From Algoriphagus sp. (GTDB lineage: Bacteria > Bacteroidota > Bacteroidia > Cytophagales > Cyclobacteriaceae), in assembly GCF_029254265.1 (NCBI RefSeq), contig NZ_JAQWXX010000067.1, positions 1 through 32,079 on the forward strand: DNA of 32,079 nucleotides, written 5' to 3'. This document shows, in pieces, positions 1-8,740 of the stretch (position 1 is the first letter of the stretch; each line of letters starts with the position of its first letter). Both the position numbers and the translations under genes were made by a program. The notes below the pieces were generated by a model. The model was not told the DNA's origin. It searched no databases and was given only the letters and a program-made list of their open reading frames with translations.

Positions 1-63
1 GGAGGTAAGCAACTTACGACCACTCGAGGTAAGTCGTGCATTTTTGATTAGTTCTTCGATCAT
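1..63 (-). CDS. 5' end of a reverse-strand gene, possibly a transposase (partial, runs off the left edge)
   Basis: Reading the minus strand from an ATG at 63-61 gives an open frame of 21 codons to the window edge (begins MIEELIKNARLTSSG), with AGGAA a few bases upstream of the ATG. It faces away from the polysaccharide genes and lies where the upstream part of the neighbouring methyltransferase should be, so an inserted element is a reasonable explanation. I do not recognise the family from this short N-terminus, and an ordinary reverse-strand gene remains possible. Confidence 0.4.
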   Translation of the reverse strand, partial: MIEELIKNARLTSSGRKLLTS

Positions 64-105
64 TTTGTTCCTAGTTTAGGCAACAAAACCGGTCCAGTTA
101 TTTAA

Positions 106-387
106 GCAATTAGGAACAATGATTATAAAGCTTATAGTGATTCAATATTGAAGTTCCCAAATGAATATTTCGATTTAATTTTAATTGATGGACGAGTTAG
201 AATGAATTGTTTGAAAAACGCAATTCCAAAACTTAAAGTAGGAGGTATTTTGATATTTGATAATTCTGATCGATATGAATTAAGTGAATTAGAAAGGTCG
301 GATAGATTCAAAATATTGTTAAATGACTACGAATTTGTAGAAAATGATTTATTTTTTTCACAAACTGGAGTTTATCAGAAAGAATAA
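106..387 (+). pseudogene. 5'-truncated class I SAM methyltransferase remnant
   Basis: The frame opens after a stop at 103-105 and has no good start codon; the TTG at 148 is the first usable one. The product ends like a class I methyltransferase: FDLILIDGRVR, then NAIPKLKVGGILIFDNSDR, which are the post-II acidic region and the motif preceding strand 6. The first 100 or so residues, including the SAM-binding glycine motif, are missing, and no other frame upstream supplies them. The break lies at about 64-106, next to the reverse-strand ORF at 1-63, so an insertion or rearrangement has probably removed the front half. Such methyltransferases are common among glycan genes. It is probably inactive. 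Confidence 0.6.
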
Positions 388-402
388 TATAAAGTAACTT
401 TC

Positions 403-1269
403 ATGATGTTAAAGAAATTTAGAGTGAAATTGTATTATTGGCGTCAGCGAATGTTTTATAAGCGGCTGATTAAAAACTTGGTGAGATTTAAAAAGGAGGT
501 ACCAAAAAATACAGAATTTGTTGAAATGATTTCTTTTATAGAAAAGAATGGATTGACAGTTTTTCCATATAATTATTTAGAAAAATATCATAAACTTAAG
601 ACTATTGTATATTTTGATGAAGAAAATTTTCCATATGTAATTCATAATAAAAATAATTTTTTTTTTCCTCGTGATTGGGATGAAGACCATGTAAGGAATT
701 ATTATCATGAGCTTCTGGCAAGTCAGGATGATAAATCTCCTCACCTCTATTGTAGCAATGATTTTGTTGTAGAAAAAGGTGATGTCGTTGTTGATGTTGG
801 GGTTGCTGATGGAAACTTTTCTTTTGAAAATATAGAATTGGCAAAAAAAGTGTTCTTATTTGAAAAGAAAAATTCTTGGATTAAAGTTTTGAAGAAATCC
901 TTCAAACCATTTAATGAGAAAGTCCAGATTGTAAATAAATATGTAAGTAATGTTGACTCTGAATCTGAAATAAGACTTGATAGTATTTCAGAGCTGTATA
1001 ACAACAAATTATTTATAAAAATTGATGTCGACGGAGACGAGGAAAAAGTTATTTCTGGAATGCAAAAATTATTAGAAAGTAATTCAAAAATACGAATATC
1101 TATTTGTACCTATCACAAACATAACGATTATAGAGATTTTAAAAAATATTTCTCAAGTTTGGGTTTTAGTGTTTCAGAATCAAATGGATACATGCTTTAT
1201 TTTTATGATAAAAAAATAAAAAAACCATATTTTAGAAAAGGATTGATTAGAGTTCAAAAGATCCAATGA
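403..1269 (+). CDS. FkbM-like SAM-dependent methyltransferase
   Basis: A 288-residue protein. A basic N-terminus of about 60 residues is followed by a class I methyltransferase fold. Motif I is VVDVGVADGN at residues 129-138, then LFEKKNSW after strand 2, and FIKIDVDGDEEKVISG, which matches the 'K.D.EG.E..v..G' signature of the FkbM family (here DGDE instead of EGxE). FkbM proteins O-methylate sugars or other small hydroxyl groups; the target here is likely a residue of the polysaccharide made by the following genes. ATG codons at 403 and 406 are both possible starts. The stop overlaps the next start by four bases (ATGA), indicating translational coupling. Confidence 0.72.
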   Translation: MMLKKFRVKLYYWRQRMFYKRLIKNLVRFKKEVPKNTEFVEMISFIEKNGLTVFPYNYLEKYHKLKTIVYFDEENFPYVIHNKNNFFFPRDWDEDHVRNYYHELLASQDDKSPHLYCSNDFVVEKGDVVVDVGVADGNFSFENIELAKKVFLFEKKNSWIKVLKKSFKPFNEKVQIVNKYVSNVDSESEIRLDSISELYNNKLFIKIDVDGDEEKVISGMQKLLESNSKIRISICTYHKHNDYRDFKKYFSSLGFSVSESNGYMLYFYDKKIKKPYFRKGLIRVQKIQ

Positions 1270-2042
1270 AGCATTTTCTTATCACAAGATTTAATTTAGG
1301 GTTTGAAAAAAACTTAAAAATTAATGGAATCGATTCGTATGAGTGGCATCAAACTCGTATTGAAATTTTCTTTAATTATACATATCCTTTAATTGTAGGT
1401 CAAGATTGTTTCGACTTTGAATGGATTGTCATTTTTGATCCTAGGACCAATAAGGAAGTTTTAGATCTCTTTTCAGAAAAAGATTTATTTAGGAAAATTA
1501 CAATTTTGCAATGTGCAGCTGAAAAATTTTTATTTGAATTGCGTAATTATATCATGGTAAGGACTTTCAGTGAAAATTTTGTTATTACTACTAGAGTTGA
1601 TTCAGACGATGGATTCTTTCCGGATTCATTGAGTAGAATTCAAAAAATTTGTGAAAAAAATCAAGATCATATACCTTTTGCGATAAATTTAAATAAAGGA
1701 TTAATTGTTGATGTCGAAAGAGGTGTACTATATAAAAAAGAATTCCCTAGTAATCCGTTTATTAGTTTGGTAGAGAATACGAAAAATATAGAAACTGTAT
1801 ATTTTGAAGAGCATTTAAATGTGGGGAAAAAGTTTGATGTAATTGAAGATTCTAATAGACCATATTGGTTACAATTAATTCATTCAGGAAATCTAGTTAA
1901 TCAAGTGAAAGGGTATCCAACTGTTTTTTATTCTAAAAGAATAAAAAAAGTCTCTATATTCTTTATTCGTTCAAGTATAACCTATAGAGTTTTTTCATTG
2001 TTCAAGGTTATTTCATTTAAGGTTTTAGTGAGATTTAAGTGA
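1266..2042 (+). CDS. Putative rhamnosyltransferase-family glycosyltransferase
   Basis: A 258-residue protein starting at an ATG that overlaps the previous stop. The N-terminus LITRFNLGF, the pattern W-x(3)-R-x(3)-F, the segment FDFEWIVIFDP and the acidic motif TRVDSDDGF at residues 109-117 follow the layout of the 'putative rhamnosyl transferase' family (a GT-A relative in which TR-x-D-x-DD takes the place of DXD). A sugar-nucleotide dependent transferase acting on the lipid-linked glycan at the cytoplasmic membrane is the likely role. The donor cannot be read from sequence. Its stop overlaps the next GTG by four bases. Confidence 0.65.
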   Translation: MKHFLITRFNLGFEKNLKINGIDSYEWHQTRIEIFFNYTYPLIVGQDCFDFEWIVIFDPRTNKEVLDLFSEKDLFRKITILQCAAEKFLFELRNYIMVRTFSENFVITTRVDSDDGFFPDSLSRIQKICEKNQDHIPFAINLNKGLIVDVERGVLYKKEFPSNPFISLVENTKNIETVYFEEHLNVGKKFDVIEDSNRPYWLQLIHSGNLVNQVKGYPTVFYSKRIKKVSIFFIRSSITYRVFSLFKVISFKVLVRFK

Positions 2043-2815
2043 TTTCGGTTATAATCCCTTTCTATAAAGCTGAAAACTTTATATTACAATCATCTAAATC
2101 AGCTTCTATTCAAAAAATTGTTTCTGAAGTGATTGTAGTCTATGATGGCTGTCCAAATACTACTTTTAATGAATTGAAGATTCTGCTTTATGAAATGGAT
2201 AAAGTATTTCTTATTCATCATAAAGGATTTATTAATCAGGGTCCAGGTGCTTCAAGAAATTTAGGGATTCTAAAAGCATCAAATAATTGGATCGCTTTTT
2301 TGGATGCTGATGATTATTTTCTTGAAAATAGATTTGATTCTTTTAAGAAGGCGATAAAAAATGATTTAGTATTTGATGGAATGTATGAAGCTGCTATCTA
2401 TGAAAGGAGTACGAAACTTTATACCGTTTTAAAAAGCTTGAGCCCATCCAAACTTCTACATTATTTGATTAGGGGAACTTATGGACATTTTTGTACTGAT
2501 GGAATAATTGTAAAAAGGGAGCTTTGTCTTAAGGCAGGAATGTTTAATGAAGAGTTAAAACTTCACCAAGATTCTGAATTTTGGCTGAGATTAGCTTTTT
2601 ATGGTAACCTTGTCGCAGGTGACATAAAAAATCCTGTTTCTATAATAAGAAAACATGAAAATAACCGAATCTGGAAAGGAACCTCAAATTCCTCAAGATT
2701 AAAGCAATGGAAAATTACCTGGCGATGGGCTTGGGATAAACCAGTGGGAATAATCAATAAGCTTTTGATCCTTCGTAAACTTTTTAAATATAAAATAGGC
2801 TCATTAAGAGAATAA
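2039..2815 (+). CDS. Glycosyltransferase family 2
   Basis: A 258-residue protein with the GT-A fold of GT2 enzymes: ISVIIPFYKA at the N-terminus, VIVVYDGCP after strand 2 (a variant of VDDGS), GPGASRNLGI, then the metal-binding FLDADD motif at residues 87-92, and the acceptor-side region DSEFWLRLAFYG. The start is GTG at 2039, forming a GTGA overlap with the upstream stop; the conserved strand begins at the second residue, so no later start fits. It probably transfers one sugar during repeat-unit assembly. The sugar specificity is unknown. Confidence 0.85.
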   Translation: MISVIIPFYKAENFILQSSKSASIQKIVSEVIVVYDGCPNTTFNELKILLYEMDKVFLIHHKGFINQGPGASRNLGILKASNNWIAFLDADDYFLENRFDSFKKAIKNDLVFDGMYEAAIYERSTKLYTVLKSLSPSKLLHYLIRGTYGHFCTDGIIVKRELCLKAGMFNEELKLHQDSEFWLRLAFYGNLVAGDIKNPVSIIRKHENNRIWKGTSNSSRLKQWKITWRWAWDKPVGIINKLLILRKLFKYKIGSLRE

Positions 2816-4044
2816 TGTCTAATACAGTTATAAAAGTAAAAGATCTCACCAAGCGTTATCGGCTAGGCCTCAAGGAAAAGCAAGCGGAGACTCTTATCGG
2901 CCAAATCGGAAATGTAATTAAATCACCTTGGCAAAATCTGAAGCAATTACGTGCGATGAGCAAATTTGGTCTGGATGATGAATCTGTTTTCTGGGCATTG
3001 AAGGACATCAATTTTGAAGTAAAGGAAGGTGAGGTTTTGGGAATTATTGGGAAAAATGGAGCGGGGAAATCTACCCTACTTAAAATTCTCTCTCAGATCA
3101 CCGAGCCGACTTCGGGTAAAATTGAAATTCATGGTCGAGTAGCGTCTCTTTTGGAAGTTGGTACCGGGTTTCATCCCGAACTCTCAGGTAGAGAAAACAT
3201 CTATATGAACGGGACTATTCTAGGAATGACACGTCGAGAAATAGATTCTAAGTTGGAGGAGATTATTGATTTTTCTGGGGTAGAGAAGTTTATCGATACT
3301 CCAGTGAAGTTTTACTCCTCGGGCATGAAGGTTCGCTTGGGATTTTCTGTCGCAGCTCATTTAGAACCTGAAATTTTGATTATTGATGAGGTGCTTGCGG
3401 TAGGGGATTATGAGTTTCAGGCGAAATGCTTGGGCAAGATGGAAGATGTAAGTAATAATCAGGGTAGGACAATCTTATTTGTCTCACATCAGATGGAAGC
3501 TATTCGTAATCTCTGTACCAAGACTATGCTTCTTAAAGATGGGAAGTTGATAGAGATGGGAGAAACTGAAAATGTAATGAATAGCTACCTTGGGGCTTAT
3601 CAGTTTGCATTGAAAAAAGAGTTCCCTGATCTCGAAAACTCTTATTTGCGATCGGTGGAATTAGATGCTAATTCCTTAAATAATGGAGAGTTTAAATTAT
3701 CGGTTGAGTTTAGTTCTGCTCATAGCATTGATTATCCTGTGGTTGGATTTGTAGTCTACAATCAAATTGGATCACCTGTTTTTGGGTCAAATCCAAGATT
3801 TCATCACCAAGACTATAAACCAAATAAGGTGACCAAAGGAATTGTTACCGCATATTCAGATATGTTTTTTTTGCATTCTGGAGTTTATAAGTTATCTCTT
3901 TGGTTTGGAGATAGTAAAACCGATTTTGAGTTTAAAGAACATGTTTTGGCTTTTGAGTATTTATCCCCTAATGCATATTCGCAAAAACCAAACCCTTTGA
4001 TAATAGGATCCTATGATCCAAGTATAAAATGGAATATTGATTAA
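2815..4044 (+). CDS. wzt: ABC transporter ATPase for polysaccharide export, Wzt type
   Basis: A 409-residue protein. Residues 1-250 form an ABC ATPase: Walker A GKNGAGKST at 79-87, signature YSSGMKVRLGF at 167-177, Walker B ending in D191 with catalytic E192, and the H-loop histidine at 225. An N-terminal extension with LGLKEKQAETL before the ATPase core is typical of the Wzt/TagH group. Residues from about 265 on form a beta-rich domain like Wzt_C, which in O-antigen exporters recognises the finished glycan. It energises export of lipid-linked polysaccharide across the inner membrane with a Wzm permease, which is not in this window. It starts at an ATG in a TAATG overlap. Confidence 0.9.
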   Translation: MSNTVIKVKDLTKRYRLGLKEKQAETLIGQIGNVIKSPWQNLKQLRAMSKFGLDDESVFWALKDINFEVKEGEVLGIIGKNGAGKSTLLKILSQITEPTSGKIEIHGRVASLLEVGTGFHPELSGRENIYMNGTILGMTRREIDSKLEEIIDFSGVEKFIDTPVKFYSSGMKVRLGFSVAAHLEPEILIIDEVLAVGDYEFQAKCLGKMEDVSNNQGRTILFVSHQMEAIRNLCTKTMLLKDGKLIEMGETENVMNSYLGAYQFALKKEFPDLENSYLRSVELDANSLNNGEFKLSVEFSSAHSIDYPVVGFVVYNQIGSPVFGSNPRFHHQDYKPNKVTKGIVTAYSDMFFLHSGVYKLSLWFGDSKTDFEFKEHVLAFEYLSPNAYSQKPNPLIIGSYDPSIKWNID

Positions 4045-4049
4045 AAGAG

Positions 4050-4766
4050 ATGTCAGCATACATTCACACAGAGGATACCCATAACATAAAAGCAGCAGAA
4101 ATTATTCTCCCTTTAGTTTTTAAGTTTAGCTATGCGAATAGTATTGTAGATATAGGTTGTGGGATTGGCACTTGGCTAAGTGTTGCAAATTCATTAGGAA
4201 TTAGGGATTTAAAGGGTGTAGATGGGGATTATGTAGCTAAAGATCTTTTGGAAAAGCATTTGAATTTAGATTCTTTTTTAGCCGCTGATCTCAGCCTTCC
4301 GCTAGCTTTAGATCGAAGATTTGATCTTGCACTCTGTTTAGAAGTAGCTGAGCATTTGCCGGAGTCTTCAGCTCGGAATCTTGTAAATTCCCTTGTAAAG
4401 TGTTCAGATGTTATTCTGTTTTCAGCAGCTATACCTGGTCAAGGAGGTCAAAACCATATAAATGAACAGTGGCCTGACTATTGGGCTCAGCTTTTTGAAG
4501 AACATGATTATGTGTTTTTGGATATTATTAGATCATTAATCTGGGATAATCCTAATGTGGATTTCTGGTATAAGCAAAATATTTTTTTGGTAGTTAATAA
4601 TAATCATGAGTTGGCTTCTAAATACCCTATAAGTCATTTGCCACTTGTTCATCCAGAACTATTGGATCGAGTAGGCCAGGATAAAGAAAAAGATATTAAT
4701 TCCTTAAAAAAGCAATTAGCTATCCATCCTATAAAACGATGGATAAGGTCAATTATCAAATATTAA
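4050..4766 (+). CDS. Class I SAM-dependent methyltransferase
   Basis: A 238-residue protein with SAM motif I VDIGCGIGT at residues 33-41, followed by GVDGDYV (strand 2 acidic end), FDLALCLEVAEHLPE (motif IV and the EVAEHL signature of Methyltransf_11/23) and a GGQNHINEQWPDYW stretch that recurs in methyltransferases of polysaccharide and nonulosonate loci. Five bases separate it from wzt. Methyl groups can cap or decorate O-antigens exported by Wzt systems, so it could set chain end or pattern; that is an inference from position. The C-terminal tail is basic. Confidence 0.8.
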   Translation: MSAYIHTEDTHNIKAAEIILPLVFKFSYANSIVDIGCGIGTWLSVANSLGIRDLKGVDGDYVAKDLLEKHLNLDSFLAADLSLPLALDRRFDLALCLEVAEHLPESSARNLVNSLVKCSDVILFSAAIPGQGGQNHINEQWPDYWAQLFEEHDYVFLDIIRSLIWDNPNVDFWYKQNIFLVVNNNHELASKYPISHLPLVHPELLDRVGQDKEKDINSLKKQLAIHPIKRWIRSIIKY

Positions 4767-5653
4767 TGAAGTTTATTAACCATACGCCTTTCACGCCAAA
4801 AGCAGATTATTGCTTAAAGGACGAGTCTGAGGTGACTATTTTGATTAAAACCTTAGAGCGTGAAGCTCATTTGATCCAGCTACTGGATTCTATTTTGCAT
4901 TATCATTTTTCTGGTCCAATCATTATCGCAGATGATAGTATTGTGCCTTATAGAGAATCAATCCTCAATAGATTTCCGCAATTGAATATTCAATACATCA
5001 ACTTGCCTTATGATGCGGGAACTGCTGAAGGAAGGAATAGAATGTTAGAGTTGGTGAGGACTCCTTATTTTTTACTTTGTGATGATGATTTTGTGTTTGA
5101 CAGACGAACTCGAATTCCCCTAATGAAGAAGCTTTTGAAAGAGAATCAGTTGGATCTTTTAGCAGGAGTTTTTAGACAGCATAACCGAAAATCACGCCAA
5201 GGAAAGTATCTACTAAAAGTAAATAACTATTTAAATCGCTTTGGATGGGTATTGCCTTCTTCTCAGATCTATGAATATCACGCAGGGATTACAATAAAGT
5301 CAAATGAAATTTCATTGTATTCCATTCCTTATACTGACCCTGTCACTCCCTGTGATCTGACGCATAATTTCTTTCTAGCCAAAACAGAAAAAGTCAAAGC
5401 CTTTGGGGGTTGGAATCCACTATTAAAAGGAGGAGAGCATCAGAACTTCTTTATTCGAGCCAAAATAGCGGGCTTAAAAGTTGGTACTACAAGACAATGT
5501 GGAGTGATTCATGATCAATGGACTCCAAATTCTATGGAATATCAAAACCTTAGAAATAGAGGCAATGAATACCAAATGTTGGCTTTGAAAGAATTTGGGG
5601 TTACCCGATTAGAAAATTATAGAGAAGTGTTGGGAGGTACATTCGGAGTTTGA
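4766..5653 (+). CDS. Glycosyltransferase (GT2/GT12-like, beta-1,4-GalNAc transferase style)
   Basis: I chose the ATG at 4766, which forms a TAATG overlap with the previous stop; an ATG at 4739 would overlap by 28 bases. This gives 295 residues. The core contains TILIKTLER, IIIADDS, YDAGTAEGRNR, then LLCDDDFVF with the metal-binding aspartates at 106-108, and FLAKTEKVKAFGGWNP followed by GEHQNFFIRA. This spacing resembles the vertebrate-type beta-1,4-N-acetylgalactosaminyltransferase (GT12) group and its bacterial GT2 relatives. The sugar is not determined by this, but a HexNAc or hexose transferase is plausible. Confidence 0.7.
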   Translation: MKFINHTPFTPKADYCLKDESEVTILIKTLEREAHLIQLLDSILHYHFSGPIIIADDSIVPYRESILNRFPQLNIQYINLPYDAGTAEGRNRMLELVRTPYFLLCDDDFVFDRRTRIPLMKKLLKENQLDLLAGVFRQHNRKSRQGKYLLKVNNYLNRFGWVLPSSQIYEYHAGITIKSNEISLYSIPYTDPVTPCDLTHNFFLAKTEKVKAFGGWNPLLKGGEHQNFFIRAKIAGLKVGTTRQCGVIHDQWTPNSMEYQNLRNRGNEYQMLALKEFGVTRLENYREVLGGTFGV

Positions 5654-7092
5654 GTTTTGAATTTTCCTTAAAAAGGAAAGTCTTTTTTCTAGGCTTTGCG
5701 GTAGTATTTAAATTATTGCTGCTTTTTTTATTTGTCTCAGGAACTATTGAAAAAGCCTATTTCGATGGTTTTTGGGGAGATTTTTCGTATGACACCCATG
5801 GGTACCTAGATCCAATTGATCATTATTTAGACAGAGGTAGTTACAATCCCCATTATCGTATGCCTGGCTATGGGTTTTGGTATGGATTATTTTTAATTGT
5901 TTTTCCTAATGTATGGGCTCTGAATTTCCTGATTCTTTTTCAAGCGATTTGTTCAGGAATTGGTGTTTATCTTTTGTCAGTTTTGGGAGCTAAAGTTACG
6001 GGTAGTAAAGCTGTTTTTTTGACAAGCTATGTTTTACTTCTTGGAACTACCTATACCTCTTGGTATGATCATTATTTAATGTCAGAGAGTTTGACTATCT
6101 CGTTTTTGATTTTTAGCGTATATTTTTTTTTTAGGGCATTCGAAAAATCTTCAGTTTGGAATCTGATTTTTTCAGGATTGATATTTGCTAATTTGATTTT
6201 CATTAGACCCGTTTTTCTTCCAGTCGGCGGGGTGTTTATTTTCTTAGTTTTTTGGAGGTTTCATTATTCAATTCCCAAAATACTCAGATTTTGTATTTTA
6301 TTTTTCATTCCATTTTTGATTCTAGATGGCATTTGGATTTATTCAGGTTACAAAAAATTTAAAAAGATTATACCTCTGCAAGAATCCTTTTTAGGACCTA
6401 CTCAAAGTAATGTTTTTTATGAACCTGCCTTTTGGTTTATCCAAAGCTGGGGAGGAAATTACCTTTGGTGGGATCCAGGTGCCGAAATCCGTTATTTCGG
6501 AGTAGGGACAGATAACTTAGAATATTTTGATAAAGAAAAGATTCAATTTCCAGAAAAAATTTTCACCTCAAGATATAATTTTGATTCCTTGTCTGTAGCA
6601 AGTGAGCGATTGAAAGATCTTAAAGTAAATAAGGATCTATTTTCTATTACTGAATTCAATAGAAAATCAGAAATTATTTATGACTCCTTTTCAAGGTTTT
6701 CTAAGAGCATCCAAGATGAAAAACCCTTCCTTTATCAGGTTGAGGCAAGAATATCTTTAATAAGGCAATTTTTCTTTACTACTAAAATCAGAAATCCTTT
6801 TTATGGATTAGAATTCCCTATTAGAGATCAATTGATTCGGCTCAAATCATTTATGTATTTAATAACCCTTGTTTTGGGCTATTTATCTGCAATTATATTA
6901 TTGGCTTTCACTAAAAAAAAGCCAATTTATTTAATAATATCGGGTATAATCTGGTACACTTTATTAATTCATCCTATTCTACTTCGGGTCATTGAAAACC
7001 GATATTTAATGCCCTCTTATCCTTTTATTTCTCTTGCGATTGTATTGGTAGTATTCGAATTAAAAAACTCACTAAAACTTGCTAAAAAGTAA
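5650..7092 (+). CDS. GT-C type membrane glycosyltransferase (polyprenyl-phosphate-sugar dependent)
   Basis: A 480-residue protein with around ten hydrophobic segments. An early loop after the first membrane segment contains an acidic stretch (GDFSYDTHGYLDPID), followed by YRMPGYGFWYGLF, which resembles the RxPGYP motif of ArnT/PMT-type enzymes, and LMSESLTISF, like the conserved SESL segment. Such enzymes use polyprenyl-phosphate sugars on the outer face of the inner membrane. The neighbour at 7079 makes that kind of donor, so the two probably work as a pair. It begins with TTG at 5650 in a TTGA overlap with the upstream stop. Confidence 0.7.
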   Translation: MSFEFSLKRKVFFLGFAVVFKLLLLFLFVSGTIEKAYFDGFWGDFSYDTHGYLDPIDHYLDRGSYNPHYRMPGYGFWYGLFLIVFPNVWALNFLILFQAICSGIGVYLLSVLGAKVTGSKAVFLTSYVLLLGTTYTSWYDHYLMSESLTISFLIFSVYFFFRAFEKSSVWNLIFSGLIFANLIFIRPVFLPVGGVFIFLVFWRFHYSIPKILRFCILFFIPFLILDGIWIYSGYKKFKKIIPLQESFLGPTQSNVFYEPAFWFIQSWGGNYLWWDPGAEIRYFGVGTDNLEYFDKEKIQFPEKIFTSRYNFDSLSVASERLKDLKVNKDLFSITEFNRKSEIIYDSFSRFSKSIQDEKPFLYQVEARISLIRQFFFTTKIRNPFYGLEFPIRDQLIRLKSFMYLITLVLGYLSAIILLAFTKKKPIYLIISGIIWYTLLIHPILLRVIENRYLMPSYPFISLAIVLVVFELKNSLKLAKK

Positions 7093-8011
7093 TCTAACCT
7101 TAATTATTCCTCAATACAATGATTGGGACTGCTCAAACCGACTATTTCAAGAAATAGATCTATTGGTATCTCAAAGTGATTTAGGGCAAGTATCTGTAGT
7201 TCTTGTGGATGATCATTCACTAGAAGAAAGGTTTTTTGAAAAAGAAAGGTATCCTAATCTGACGATTTCTATTATTCGGCTAGTTAAAAATATGGGGCAC
7301 CAGCGGGCGATAGCCACAGGACTCTGCTATGCCTATGAAAATATTCAAAGTGAGTGGGTCGGAGTAATGGATTCAGACGGGGAAGATAAGCCACAAGAAC
7401 TATTTCGCTTGTTAGCAGAAGCAAAATCTCAAAATTCCTCAGTCTTTGCCAAGCGCTCAAAGAGAAGTGAAGGGTTTGTATTTCGAGTATTTTATCTGTT
7501 GTACAAGTTTATTTTTCAATTGCTTTGTGATCATCGAGTGAATTTTGGGAATTTCAGTGTTATCAAGGGTTCTGTAGTGAAGTCTTTGGTCCATGAATCA
7601 AATCTCTGGAATAACTATGCGATCGCATTTCTCAAATTAAAGATTCCTTTCAACAGACTCCCCACAGTTCGAGGAAAGCGCTACCAAGGAGAGTCTAAGA
7701 TGAATTTCACACAATTGATCATACATGGATTAAGTGGGATAGCCATTTTTGCTGATATAGTTACCACTAGAATCATCCTTTTTTCCCTCACATCTATATT
7801 GTTTTCACTTTTAGGTATTGTAATAGTAGTAGGCATTCGATTTACAACCAATATGGCAATTCCAGGCTGGGCGACGTACTCAGTATTGGCCTTAGCTATT
7901 TTGCTTTTCCAAGCTATATTAATTTCATTTTTCACCTTATTTATTTTCTTATCTAATCGAAGTAGTTTGGGAATTACCCCGGTGAAAGAATATAAAACCT
8001 TTGTTGAATGA
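7079..8011 (+). CDS. Polyprenyl-phosphate glycosyltransferase (DPM1/GtrB-like GT2)
   Basis: A 310-residue protein. The cytoplasmic GT2 domain shows LTLIIPQYND, VVLVDDHS, KNMGHQRAIATGL and MDSDGEDKP, with metal-binding D98 and D100, all typical of dolichol-phosphate-mannose synthase and GtrB proteins. Two strongly hydrophobic segments follow at about residues 228-253 and 262-292, as in GtrB. It should load a sugar from a nucleotide donor onto undecaprenyl phosphate for the GT-C enzyme at 5650. The start is TTG at 7079, overlapping the previous gene by 14 bases; no ATG lies before the first conserved strand. A GtrA flippase is not seen nearby. Confidence 0.82.
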   Translation: MLKSNLTLIIPQYNDWDCSNRLFQEIDLLVSQSDLGQVSVVLVDDHSLEERFFEKERYPNLTISIIRLVKNMGHQRAIATGLCYAYENIQSEWVGVMDSDGEDKPQELFRLLAEAKSQNSSVFAKRSKRSEGFVFRVFYLLYKFIFQLLCDHRVNFGNFSVIKGSVVKSLVHESNLWNNYAIAFLKLKIPFNRLPTVRGKRYQGESKMNFTQLIIHGLSGIAIFADIVTTRIILFSLTSILFSLLGIVIVVGIRFTTNMAIPGWATYSVLALAILLFQAILISFFTLFIFLSNRSSLGITPVKEYKTFVE

Positions 8012-8706
8012 GTAATATTTATCCTGGTCAAGAGTTGGAATTATTTGAGAATGCCAAACAGTGGAAAGGGTATTTTTCTGATAAAATTAAATCCTACATT
8101 TCTGGTGATGTATTGGAAGTAGGTGCTGGAATTGGAGGGACTACTCCTTATTTAGTCAATTCAGAGGTTAAATCTTGGACATGTCTTGAGCCTGATACAA
8201 TCCTGTTTGATCAATTAAAAAAGACTGGAGCATCTTGGGTTAATAATGAACTGTATAATTTTTCCAATACGGTGTTAACAGTTGAAAAAGAAAGCTATAA
8301 TACTATCCTCTACATCGATGTAATAGAGCATATTGAGAAAGATCAAGAAGAGTTATCACGAGCCTATCAGGCTCTTCGGCCAAGTGGAAATCTGATTATT
8401 TTGGTACCGGCTTTTAATTTTTTATACAGTCCATTTGATCAAAGCATTGGCCATTTTCGTCGATATGATAAGCCGATGCTCAAAGCTATAATTCCAGAAC
8501 AAATGAAATTGAAAAAGCTGTTCTATCTTGATTCGCTTGGTTTTTTTTCCAGCATGGTAAATAAATTGTTCTTAAAGCAACACTATCCAAGTCAGACTCA
8601 AATCAACTTCTGGGACAATTATTTGATACCAATATCTAAAGGATTAGATCCTGTTTTGGACAATAGTTTTGGGAAATCGTTGGTTGGTATATTCCAAAAG
8701 AAATAA
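8008..8706 (+). CDS. Class I SAM-dependent methyltransferase
   Basis: A 232-residue protein with motif I VLEVGAGIGG at residues 35-44, CLEPD at the end of strand 2, YNTILYIDVIEHI (motif IV) and LRPSGNLIILVPA (motif VI). The later stretch SIGHFRRYDK is common in methyltransferases encoded next to DPM1-like glycosyltransferases in Bacteria, and here it directly follows one, with an ATGA overlap. It may methylate a sugar or modify the lipid-linked intermediate; the substrate is unknown. It is followed by a 34-base gap, the largest between neighbouring genes in the polysaccharide block. Confidence 0.8.
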   Translation: MSNIYPGQELELFENAKQWKGYFSDKIKSYISGDVLEVGAGIGGTTPYLVNSEVKSWTCLEPDTILFDQLKKTGASWVNNELYNFSNTVLTVEKESYNTILYIDVIEHIEKDQEELSRAYQALRPSGNLIILVPAFNFLYSPFDQSIGHFRRYDKPMLKAIIPEQMKLKKLFYLDSLGFFSSMVNKLFLKQHYPSQTQINFWDNYLIPISKGLDPVLDNSFGKSLVGIFQKK

Positions 8707-8740
8707 TAATCTTCTAAAATAATTTAATATCAATTTTTCT

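Noticed and set aside
602..844. Reverse-strand frame of 80 codons
   Set aside because: Shadow within the FkbM-like gene; histidine-rich composition arises from the other strand's codons.
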